Part shown: piece by piece, positions 23,650 to 30,744 of the stretch | Layout: each line of letters starts with the position of its first letter | Position numbering within the stretch: position 1 is the stretch's first letter | Assembly (NCBI GenBank): GCA_015200345.1 | Contig: CP054187.1 | Location: forward strand, 976,470 to 1,040,469 | Direction of reading: 5' to 3' | Origin: Planctomycetia bacterium | Lineage (GTDB): Bacteria > Planctomycetota > Phycisphaerae > UBA1845 > UTPLA1 | Length of the DNA stretch: 64,000 nt | Position numbers and translations under genes: made by a program | The notes under the pieces: generated by a model | Database searches by the model: none | Told to the model about the DNA's origin: nothing | The model's input: only the letters and a program-made list of their open reading frames with translations

Positions 23650-25131
23650 TCATCCCGACGCCGAGTCCGCGCTGCGGCGACGGAGCATTTCCTCCGCCAC
23701 GCGGCGCGTTTCAGCCGGCGCCGCGCTGCCGATCGTTTGATAGGACTGAATCGCGGCAAGCGGGTCAAACTGCTTAGAACTGGTTTCAAAACTCCTCTCC
23801 CCCTTGGGGGAGAGATTGGGTGAGGGGGAAAAGTGGTTCAAATGAAATGATTCACCCTCACCCCGACCCTCTCCCTGAAAGGGAGAGGGGGTTTTGAAAC
23901 AGCTTGTAGAGCCATCGGAAGGCTGACTTGAATTGCCTGGTGATTGCCCCGTGCCGTTTCGCACCTGCGTCGCGACGGCATGGTGCGCTTCGCGCAACGG
24001 CACGCCGTCGCGCACGAGCTGCTCCATGCGAAGCGTCGCGAAGATGTCCCCCACATTCATCGACGCCGCCAGCCGCGACGCGTCGAAGTCCATCCCCTCG
24101 ACAAACGCATGGAGCAACTCACATAAGAAAAACGCCTTGCCCGTCGCATCGCGCACGATCGGCTTGATGCACTGCAAGTCCCGGTTGTAGCCCGATGGCA
24201 ATCCCTTGAGCAGCAACAGCGCGTGGTGGTGCGCGGCCGGAAGCGCCGCCGCTTCGCCGCGCAGCAGCTCCATCGCATCGGGATTGAGCTTATTCGGCAT
24301 CATCGAGGAGCCGGTGGCGAACGCCGGCGGGTAGCGTGTCCATCGCAGCGGCGACTGCGAAAAAAGAATGAGGTCCGCCGCGAACGATTGGAAATGCAGC
24401 GCCGTCTGCGCCGCCAGCGCCAGCCATTCCACGCATTCATCGCGCGTTGACGTGTCGTAGAGCGCATTGAGCGACGGCTGCTCGAAGCCCAGTTCGCGCG
24501 CGAGGATGGCTCGATCGATCGCAATGGATGATCCTGCCACGGCCCCCGCCCCCAGCGGGCAGCGCTGCCTCCATTGAGACACCTGAAACGCCGCCGACGC
24601 CGCAAGACGATCCAGTGCCACCGCGTATCGAAGCGCCCAGAACCCCGCGCTGCCCGGCGCGGCGAACTGCGTGTGCGTCATCATCGGCATCGGCAGATCG
24701 GCCCATTCCTTCGCCCGCCGCGCCAACAGCGCGACCAACTCGCCGAGCTTCGCGCCGAACCGCTCACCCGCATCAATCACGAACATCCGCAGCAGCGTCG
24801 CCACCTGATCGTTGCGCGACCGGGCCGTGTGGATTTTCCGTCCTGCTTCGCCGGCGGCTTCGGTGAGCTTCGCCTCAATCCACGTGTGCAGGTCTTCTGC
24901 GGGCGAATCCGGGCACGGCGCACCGAGAAATTGCTGTTCCAACGCCTCCAGCGCGCCGCGCAGGCTCGCCGATTCGTCGGCTGACAGAACCGACGCCGCG
25001 GTGAGCGCCTTCGCACTGGCTCGCTGCAAGCGAAGCTCAAACGGCAGCAGGAACCAGTCGTCGCGCAGGCTGGTGTTCACCTGGGCGAAGGTCGGATGCA
25101 GCGGTGTGTCTTGTTTCCACAGCGTGGACAT
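23650..25131 (-). CDS. argH: Argininosuccinate lyase with an inserted palindromic repeat
   Basis: ArgH splits argininosuccinate into arginine and fumarate, the last step of arginine synthesis. The 493-residue product has KIHTARSRNDQVATLL and the fumarate-lyase signature GSSMMPNKLNPDAMELLRG. Near the C-terminus, residues ~411-450 (FKTPSPFQGEGRGEGE ... FSPSPNLSPKGERSFETS) are encoded by the palindromic repeat at 23784-23899; this stretch is foreign to the family. Before it stands the normal LREAHHAVATQVRN, and after it DPLAAIQSYQTIGSAAP. The frame stays open across the insert. The start ATG at 25131 overlaps argG by 95 nt; it is the last gene of the arg operon. Confidence 0.93.
   Translation of the reverse strand: MSTLWKQDTPLHPTFAQVNTSLRDDWFLLPFELRLQRASAKALTAASVLSADESASLRGALEALEQQFLGAPCPDSPAEDLHTWIEAKLTEAAGEAGRKIHTARSRNDQVATLLRMFVIDAGERFGAKLGELVALLARRAKEWADLPMPMMTHTQFAAPGSAGFWALRYAVALDRLAASAAFQVSQWRQRCPLGAGAVAGSSIAIDRAILARELGFEQPSLNALYDTSTRDECVEWLALAAQTALHFQSFAADLILFSQSPLRWTRYPPAFATGSSMMPNKLNPDAMELLRGEAAALPAAHHHALLLLKGLPSGYNRDLQCIKPIVRDATGKAFFLCELLHAFVEGMDFDASRLAASMNVGDIFATLRMEQLVRDGVPLREAHHAVATQVRNGTGQSPGNSSQPSDGSTSCFKTPSPFQGEGRGEGESFHLNHFSPSPNLSPKGERSFETSSKQFDPLAAIQSYQTIGSAAPAETRRVAEEMLRRRSADSASG
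23784..23899. repeat. Palindromic dispersed repeat, copy B, inside argH
   Basis: This is the second copy of the 116-bp element seen at 4650-4765, in inverted orientation. It is bounded by TTTCAAAA and TTTTGAAA. Terminal inverted repeats run about 28 bp (from AGAACTGGTTTCAAAAC on one side and ACAAGCTGTTTCAAAAC on the other strand). It adds ~39 codons to argH without a stop in the reading frame used. Confidence 0.85.
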
Positions 25132-26350
25132 TCCCCGCCTCCGGTGCGGATCGTCCGACGGCCGTGAGCCAGGCCAGCCGGATGAATCCGTCGGCATCTT
25201 TATGGGAAAAGGTGCTTTGTTCAAACGTGGCGAGGCGCTGGCTGAAGATGGCCTGCGGCGCGTCGATCTTCGCGACGTACGGCGAATGCGAAAGATCGAC
25301 GGTGACTGCGCCGGTCAGATGCGCCATGACCGCGTCGGCCGCGCGCTCCAGCACGACGCGCTGGTCGGAGAAATACTCTCCGCGATAGATCGTCGCCCCA
25401 TAATCGCGCCCCAGCGCGGCGTAATGATCGTACAGCGGCTTGTTCAGGCAGGTGCGCGCGAGCGCGTCGGCGGCGGTGTGCAGCAGCTTGGCCGCGGGGT
25501 TGATATACAGCCCGCGCGACTTGATGCCCGTAAAGCGATTCTCGATCACGAGGTCCCACGCCCACGGCGCCGCGCGGTGGCGGTGATTCAGCGTTGTGAC
25601 CAGTTCACTCATCTCCATCGCCGCGCCGTCCAGCGCGAGGGGCACGCCCTTGTGGAACGTGATGGTCGTCCTGCCGGCTGCGTGCGGAACGGAACACGCA
25701 GCCGAGACGCCGCCGGCAAAGCGCGATGCGACCGCCGCGAGCACCTCGTCCACGTCCACGTCGGCCGCCGGGTCCTCCAGCGCGCCGCCCTCGACCGACA
25801 GATGCCAGAGATTCTCGTCCATGCTGTACGTCTTGGTCAGTTCGAAATCGTCCTCGATGCCGTGCGCGCGGATGTAGTCGATCAGGTCCCTGCGGCCGGA
25901 CAGGTCCCAGATTTTCCACGGTGCGACCACGGGCATTTCCGGAGCAAGCGAGCGATAGGCGAACTCGAAGCGAATCTGATCGTTGCCCTTGCCGGTCGCG
26001 CCATGGGCCAGTGTCGCACCGCCCAGCTCGCGCGCCCGGCGGACCTGTTCCAGCGCGATGAACGGCCGAGCCAGCGCCGTGCCGAGCCGGTAGGTTCCCT
26101 CGTACGTTGCCGCCAAACCGGCCGCGTATGGCAGGATCGCGCGGCACATCAGCGGTCGGGCGTCACGCGCGACGGCCGTCTTCGCGCCGAGACGAAGAGC
26201 CTTTTCACACAGGGCTGTGACGTCTTCCTCCTGGCCGACATCGACCAGCACGGTGTGCACGTCGTAGCCCTGCTCGCGCAGCCAGACGACGATGGCGGTG
26301 GTATCCAGCCCGCCGGAGTAAGCCAGGACGCAGTTCTTACGATCGCTCAT
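25037..26350 (-). CDS. argG: Argininosuccinate synthase
   Basis: ArgG joins citrulline and aspartate with ATP. The 437 residues contain the P-loop-like LAYSGGLDTTAIVVWL, the substrate segments YEGTYRLGTALARP and HGATGKGNDQIRFE, and end canonically around DADGFIRLAWL. A further ~42 residues (from TAVGRSAPEAG) follow and overlap the argH start by 95 nt, as if the original stop were lost. The ATG at 26350 has TTGGAGACAAGA directly upstream and overlaps argR by 14 nt, so the three genes are translationally coupled. Confidence 0.96.
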   Translation of the reverse strand: MSDRKNCVLAYSGGLDTTAIVVWLREQGYDVHTVLVDVGQEEDVTALCEKALRLGAKTAVARDARPLMCRAILPYAAGLAATYEGTYRLGTALARPFIALEQVRRARELGGATLAHGATGKGNDQIRFEFAYRSLAPEMPVVAPWKIWDLSGRRDLIDYIRAHGIEDDFELTKTYSMDENLWHLSVEGGALEDPAADVDVDEVLAAVASRFAGGVSAACSVPHAAGRTTITFHKGVPLALDGAAMEMSELVTTLNHRHRAAPWAWDLVIENRFTGIKSRGLYINPAAKLLHTAADALARTCLNKPLYDHYAALGRDYGATIYRGEYFSDQRVVLERAADAVMAHLTGAVTVDLSHSPYVAKIDAPQAIFSQRLATFEQSTFSHKDADGFIRLAWLTAVGRSAPEAGNVHAVETRHTAASDLRPGEHQPARRLVPAAV

Positions 26351-26825
26351 TCTTGTCTCCAAACCACTTTTCCAGTCGGCGCAGGGCGACGGTCTGCGAC
26401 CGCCGATTCGCCGTGGCGAGAAAAATCGTGTCATCCCCCGCGACGCTGGCGACAATCGCCGGCTCGCGGGCCTGATCAATGGCAACGCCGATGGCTTGTG
26501 CCATCCCCGTCGTGGTGCGCAGGACGATTAGGTGCGGCCCGCAGACGGTGAACCGTTGCACGGCGGCCGCCATCGACGTCGGGTTCCCGCGCGTCGGCTC
26601 CAGCACCGGTCGACGATGCGCAGCGGCTGCCTCGGAAGCCGGCAGTTCGTACCGACCGGCCACTTTTCGCACGCCCAGTTCGCGCAGATCTCGGCTCAAG
26701 GTCGATTGATCGACGACCAGCCCGCGGCCACGCAGGGCCTTGCGCAGGTCGGCCTGGGTCCGGGCCTGCCCGGCCCGCACGAGCCGCCGCAATTCCGCGT
26801 GTCGCCGCGCCTTCGTCGCGTCCAT
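26337..26825 (-). CDS. argR: Arginine repressor
   Basis: ArgR senses arginine and represses arginine-synthesis genes as a hexamer. The 162-residue product has the N-terminal winged helix with QSTLSRDLRELGVRKV (recognition helix) and the C-terminal arginine-binding domain with RTTTGMAQAIGVAIDQ and VASVAGDDTIFLAT, including the conserved GDDT. The ATG at 26825 (MDATKARRH) is preferred; an ATG 15 nt upstream overlaps the -10 element. argG follows with a 14-nt overlap. It probably controls its own operon through the ARG-like boxes at 26834-26870. Confidence 0.93.
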   Translation of the reverse strand: MDATKARRHAELRRLVRAGQARTQADLRKALRGRGLVVDQSTLSRDLRELGVRKVAGRYELPASEAAAAHRRPVLEPTRGNPTSMAAAVQRFTVCGPHLIVLRTTTGMAQAIGVAIDQAREPAIVASVAGDDTIFLATANRRSQTVALRRLEKWFGDKNERS

Positions 26826-26831
26826 TCCGGG

Positions 26832-26859
26832 ATTATACATATTATGTCACAGTTTGCAA
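26832..26859 (-). promoter_or_regulatory. Promoter of the arg operon, probably leaderless
   Basis: On the minus strand TTGCAA (26854-26859), a 16-nt spacer and a perfect TATAAT (26832-26837). The argR ATG begins 6 nt after the -10, so transcription would start at or next to the A of the start codon, giving a leaderless mRNA. No ribosome site precedes this ATG. Confidence 0.6.
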
Positions 26860-26870
26860 CATAAAATGCA
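26834..26870. promoter_or_regulatory. Pair of ARG-box-like operators
   Basis: TGCAACATAAAATGCA (26855-26870) and TATACATATTATGTCA (26834-26849) both resemble the ARG box, an AT-rich core between TGnAT and ATnCA half-sites. Their centres are 21 bp apart, the spacing of paired E. coli ARG boxes, and they cover the -35 and -10. Autorepression by ArgR is the natural reading. Confidence 0.55.
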
Positions 26871-26917
26871 GTACGTTTTTTCCGCTGCTTGGCGGGTTGG
26901 GTAACAGCAAAAAGAGG

Positions 26918-27039
26918 TCAGAGCCGGCTCGTGTCGAGCCGGTATTCGGGAATAAACCCCTCTCGCGGCGAGCGAGAAATGTTCCGTGTTTTTCGGAGCA
27001 ATTGCTTCAATTCACCGGGCCGAAACGGTCCGGCTCTGA
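26918..27039. repeat. Structured inverted-repeat element
   Basis: Outer arms TCAGAGCCGG (26918-26927) and CCGGCTCTGA (27030-27039) are perfect complements. Inside are further hairpins: CCGGCTCG-TGT-CGAGCCGG and CCGGGCCGAAACGGTCCGG. Total size is ~122 bp, close to that of the 116-bp element, but the sequence differs. It lies in the 237-bp gap between argR and the MBL-fold gene, in which I see no gene. The AAAGAGGTCAGAGCC edge is reminiscent of REP elements. Confidence 0.5.
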
Positions 27040-27062
27040 TCGACCGTCGCGATCGCACGGCC

Positions 27063-27842
27063 CTACAACACGGAAATGACTTGCCCGTCATACGCCAGCG
27101 CCATGCCTGCCGGGAGCGTGCGATTGGTCTCTTCGTGCCCCAGTTCGTGGGCGATGTGCGTGAAATACGTCTGCCGTGCGCCGATGCGCCGGGCGTGGTC
27201 CACGGCCTGCTCCAAATTAAAGTGCGTCGGATGGGGCCGATGGCGCAGGGCATCGAGAATCAAAAGGTCCAGCCCTTCCAGCAGCGGCCACGACGCCGCC
27301 GGAATCTCGCTCACGTCCGTGCAATAGGCGAAGTCGCCGACGCGATACCCCAGCACGGGCAATCTTCCGTGCAGGAGCGGAATCGGCGTCACCGTCACGC
27401 CGGCTGCTTCGAACGGCCCATCGATCGCATGCAGCGTCAGCCGCGGCTTGGCGCTGGGGTAGTCCGGCTCGTCTTCGAAAACGTACGCGAACATGGCGCG
27501 GAGCCGTTCGAGCGTCGCGGGCTGGCCGAAACAGGGAAGTTCGGCCTGCTGGAGCCAGTTAAATCGACGTATGTCGTCAAGCCCGGCGAGGTGATCGATA
27601 TGATGATGCGTGAACAGCACGGCATCGACCCGGCGGACATCGTTTGCCAAACATTGCAATCGCAGCTCCGGCGACGTATCGACCAGCAGGTGCGCATCGC
27701 CACGGCGGATCAGGATGCTCGGTCGCGTTCGCTGGTCGCGCGGGTCGGCCGAGGTGCAGACGGCGCAGTCGCAGGCGATCATCGGGACGCCGTGCGACGT
27801 GCCGGAGCCAAGCACGTGAACCGTGAGGGGCTGGTCGCTCAT
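27063..27842 (-). CDS. MBL-fold metallo-hydrolase (PhnP/RNase Z-like)
   Basis: The 259 residues have the metallo-beta-lactamase fold: GSGTSHGVPMIACDCAVC at the N-terminus (the Cys pair is typical of PhnP-like proteins), VDTSPELRLQCL, the metal motif FTHHHIDHLAGLDDIR (HxHxDH), YCTDVSEIP and HIAHELGHEETN. Relatives hydrolyse cyclic phosphodiesters or similar phosphate esters. The ATG at 27842 is chosen because it starts directly at the fold (MSDQPLTVHVLGSG). It is divergent from the L,D-transpeptidase gene. The substrate is not known. Confidence 0.88.
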   Translation of the reverse strand: MSDQPLTVHVLGSGTSHGVPMIACDCAVCTSADPRDQRTRPSILIRRGDAHLLVDTSPELRLQCLANDVRRVDAVLFTHHHIDHLAGLDDIRRFNWLQQAELPCFGQPATLERLRAMFAYVFEDEPDYPSAKPRLTLHAIDGPFEAAGVTVTPIPLLHGRLPVLGYRVGDFAYCTDVSEIPAASWPLLEGLDLLILDALRHRPHPTHFNLEQAVDHARRIGARQTYFTHIAHELGHEETNRTLPAGMALAYDGQVISVL

Positions 27843-27932
27843 TTCGGGGCGATTATAGCGGGCTTTCGCGGTCCGACGGGGCACCCCAACCGGACGCAGG
27901 AGGCCGCCGCGCAGGACTGCCGATAGACCTTC

Positions 27933-28970
27933 ATGCGCGGAATGTCCTTCAGATTGATGCGCTGCTTCGTGCTCGTGCTGTCGCTCACAACGCTGACGGC
28001 GCACGGTTCACAATACGCGAAGCGCGAACGGCCCGCTCAACCTGCTCGCGGGACTGCGCCTGAACGTTCAGCGCCAATCGGCGCGAAAGGCGCGGCCAGT
28101 GACGACGTCGTGCTGGCGCTTCAGGTCGCGCTGGACCGCTCCGGGTTCTCGCCCGGCGTGATCGACGGGGCGTTCGGCGGCAAGACGAGAATCGCGATCG
28201 AAGCTTTCCAGCGCTTCGCCGGACTGCCTGCAACCGGCTCCCCCGACGCCGCGACGGTGGAAAGGCTTCGTGTGGCCGATCGACCCGCGTTGCAGACCTA
28301 TGAAGTGACCGCGTGGGACCTGTCGCAGATCAAGCCCCCGCCCCATCGCTGGGAGGAAAAGGCCAAAGCCTCGCTACTCGGCTACTCCTCGGCGCTGGAG
28401 ATGCTCGCCGAGCGCGGCCATTGCTCGCAGGCGCTGGTCCGGCGACTCAATCCCGGCATGCGATTTGAGCGGCTCGCGCCCGGGGCGCGCGTCATGCTGC
28501 CAAACGTGAACGAGCCGGCGGAGGTGCGCCGCGCGACATTCATCGAGATCGACCTCGCTCGCAAGATCGTCTTCGCGCTCGATGCCCGCGGCAACGTCGT
28601 CGGCCTGTTTCATTGCTCCATCGCCAAGGACAAGGCCAAACGACCGCGCGGTCAGGCCAACGTTGTCACGGTCAACCGCAATCCCGAGTACCTGTTCGAC
28701 CCCGCGATGTGGCCCGAAGTCAAAGACGTGAAACGCAAGCTGCTCATCCCCGCCGGGCCGAACAACCCCGTCGGCCTCTGCTGGATCGGCCTTTCACTCC
28801 GCGGATACGGCATGCACGGCACGCCCGAGCCGGAGCTGATCGGCAAGACCGGCTCGCACGGCTGCTTCCGCCTCGCAAACTGGGACGCGATTCGGCTTGG
28901 GAAGATGGTGCGGGTCGGCACGCCGGTTCGGTTCAGCCAGCAATCCGATCGGTTGGCCGCGTCGCGTTAG
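27933..28970 (+). CDS. Exported L,D-transpeptidase (YkuD) with peptidoglycan-binding domain
   Basis: The 345-residue product has a signal peptide (LMRCFVLVLSLTTLTAHGS), a PG_binding_1 domain (VVLALQVALDRSGFSPGVID, then RIAIEAFQRFAGLPATG), a LysM-like middle, and a C-terminal YkuD domain (FIEIDLARKIVFALDARG) with the catalytic motif YGMHGTPEPELIGKTGSHGC. Such enzymes make 3-3 peptidoglycan crosslinks or attach lipoproteins to the wall in the periplasm. This supports a peptidoglycan-containing envelope. The start could also be the ATG 9 nt downstream. A membrane glycosyltransferase follows after 12 nt. Confidence 0.92.
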   Translation: MRGMSFRLMRCFVLVLSLTTLTAHGSQYAKRERPAQPARGTAPERSAPIGAKGAASDDVVLALQVALDRSGFSPGVIDGAFGGKTRIAIEAFQRFAGLPATGSPDAATVERLRVADRPALQTYEVTAWDLSQIKPPPHRWEEKAKASLLGYSSALEMLAERGHCSQALVRRLNPGMRFERLAPGARVMLPNVNEPAEVRRATFIEIDLARKIVFALDARGNVVGLFHCSIAKDKAKRPRGQANVVTVNRNPEYLFDPAMWPEVKDVKRKLLIPAGPNNPVGLCWIGLSLRGYGMHGTPEPELIGKTGSHGCFRLANWDAIRLGKMVRVGTPVRFSQQSDRLAASR

Positions 28971-28982
28971 AATCCTCGGCCG

Positions 28983-30614
28983 GTGGCACGTACTGAATCA
29001 CATTCCGATCGCGCCGATCGCGGCACAGGCCGATGGGCATATCTGATCGTCGTTGCCTGCACGCTCTGGCACATTTGGGCCGCCGGGCATTACACCGTCT
29101 TCGACGACGAAGCCTTCAGTTGCCGGCGATACACACTACCGATGCGCGAGATGCTCGTCGCGCTGTGGCATGGGGCCGAGCCGGACCCGCCGTTGTATTA
29201 CATAGCGCAGAATCTTTGCGTGCGAGCGTTGGGCGTGGGGCCGCTGGAGCTGCGCGCTGTGTCGATCACGCTCTTCGCAGCGGGCCTGTTGATGATCCGC
29301 GCGGCGGCGGCGGCGTGGTTTGATCGAACGACTGCACTGGCCGCCATGGTGATTTGCGCATTGCACCCGGCGCATCTGATGCTGGGCTTCGCGGCGCGGT
29401 GGTACAGCGCGATGTTTCTGGCGGTCGCATGGTTGATGTGGGCGACGGCGACGCTGCGCGGCGATCCGCGCAGCGCGAGCGAAGCGGTTCTTTCAAAGCC
29501 ACAAAGCGAACGCATCGGGTGGCGGGTTTTGCATTGGTCGCTGGCCGCCGCAACGGTCTGCTACATCAATTACTTCGGTCCGGTCTTGGTGGGCCTGTTC
29601 TGGCTGGTCGGCATTGGCGCCAATCCACGGAAAAGTGGTCGCTGGCTCATTGCAATCCTGGTGGCAATGCTGCTCTACGCACCGTGGGCACCGGCCTTCT
29701 GGCGGCAACTCATGAGTTTCCCCGACATCTCCGGCGGGTGGCGCAGCGCCGCCGCCACCGCCGCCCGTACTGCCATGGCCCTGACAACGGGCAGCGTCGC
29801 TTCGGTGCAAGCCTGGTGGGTCTGGGGACCGATGGCGATGTTCGCTGCCTGCGCAGTCGCACTGCTCGTTCGTTATCGTCGCTCGGCTGGCGGAATCGCG
29901 CTGGTCGTCCTCGGTTGCATCGCCGCCGGGGCCGCCTCGCGCACCATGCTCGATAAGTACGTTCTCTCCTTCAGCGGCATCACCGGTGTCCTGATCGCGT
30001 CACTCCTCCGCCGAGGTCTCGCGGAGCCTGCGCGCGATCGGCGGCTTGCTGCCACCATCGCCACGACCGCGCTGGCAAGTGCGTGGATCGGCTGCGGCGT
30101 CAACCTCGCGCGCGGGCAGCACCTCGCCAGTCTGCGCTGGCATGACCCCTTCGCGAAAGTCGTGCAGGATCTGCTCCACGACCGCACCGCGCCGCCCGCG
30201 GATCAGTGGGTCATGAGTCACCCCTCTGCGTGGTATTACTTCGGCCTCGAATCGATGCGATCGCGCGCGGTCGCCGACGATGCCATTCGAGTGGATCCCA
30301 CTGCCTGGCGGCGGCTCGCGGTGCCGGGAGAAACTATGGACATGACAAGGGTACCCTTGACTGCTGAAGCCATGCTCCCGCGTCTGGCGCTGGAATCGCC
30401 TGATCGAATCCTCACGATCGAAGCGGCCGACTTCGCGGATTCGCCATCCTGGAAGAACCTCCAGGAGACCCTGGAAGCCGGCTATTTCGTGGAACGGGAG
30501 CGGACCTGGCTGGAAGATCATGATAGCGCGCTCAAAGACCGGATCGATCCACGATTTCACCATCCCCGATGGCGGATCACGGTTCGATTCTGGCGGCGGA
30601 TTCCCTCCTCCTGA
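28983..30614 (+). CDS. GT-C type membrane glycosyltransferase (PMT/ArnT-like)
   Basis: The 543 residues hold about ten hydrophobic segments. The first loop carries FDDEAFSCRRYTLP, the Asp/Glu pair of GT39/GT83-type enzymes, followed by AEPDPPLYYIAQN. The C-terminal ~150 residues are soluble and include WVMSHPSAWYYFGLES. Such proteins take a sugar from a polyprenyl-phosphate donor at the outer face of the inner membrane. The start is GTG at 28983, 12 nt after the L,D-transpeptidase, with no clear ribosome site, so coupled expression is likely. Acceptor and sugar are unknown. Confidence 0.8.
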   Translation: MARTESHSDRADRGTGRWAYLIVVACTLWHIWAAGHYTVFDDEAFSCRRYTLPMREMLVALWHGAEPDPPLYYIAQNLCVRALGVGPLELRAVSITLFAAGLLMIRAAAAAWFDRTTALAAMVICALHPAHLMLGFAARWYSAMFLAVAWLMWATATLRGDPRSASEAVLSKPQSERIGWRVLHWSLAAATVCYINYFGPVLVGLFWLVGIGANPRKSGRWLIAILVAMLLYAPWAPAFWRQLMSFPDISGGWRSAAATAARTAMALTTGSVASVQAWWVWGPMAMFAACAVALLVRYRRSAGGIALVVLGCIAAGAASRTMLDKYVLSFSGITGVLIASLLRRGLAEPARDRRLAATIATTALASAWIGCGVNLARGQHLASLRWHDPFAKVVQDLLHDRTAPPADQWVMSHPSAWYYFGLESMRSRAVADDAIRVDPTAWRRLAVPGETMDMTRVPLTAEAMLPRLALESPDRILTIEAADFADSPSWKNLQETLEAGYFVERERTWLEDHDSALKDRIDPRFHHPRWRITVRFWRRIPSS

Positions 30615-30744
30615 CCAAGGGCGGCGCGGCCAAACACTCCATCTCGATTGAGTCACCGGGACGGAATCGGGTATAATCAAAACTCTGACGGATCGAACAT
30701 GCCTGCCAACCGGTCAACCCGGAATGGCGAGAGGGGAAAATCGC

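Noticed and set aside
24812-26551. 579-codon plus-strand frame opposite argG and argH
   Set aside because: Antisense shadow of clearly identified arginine genes; no domain.
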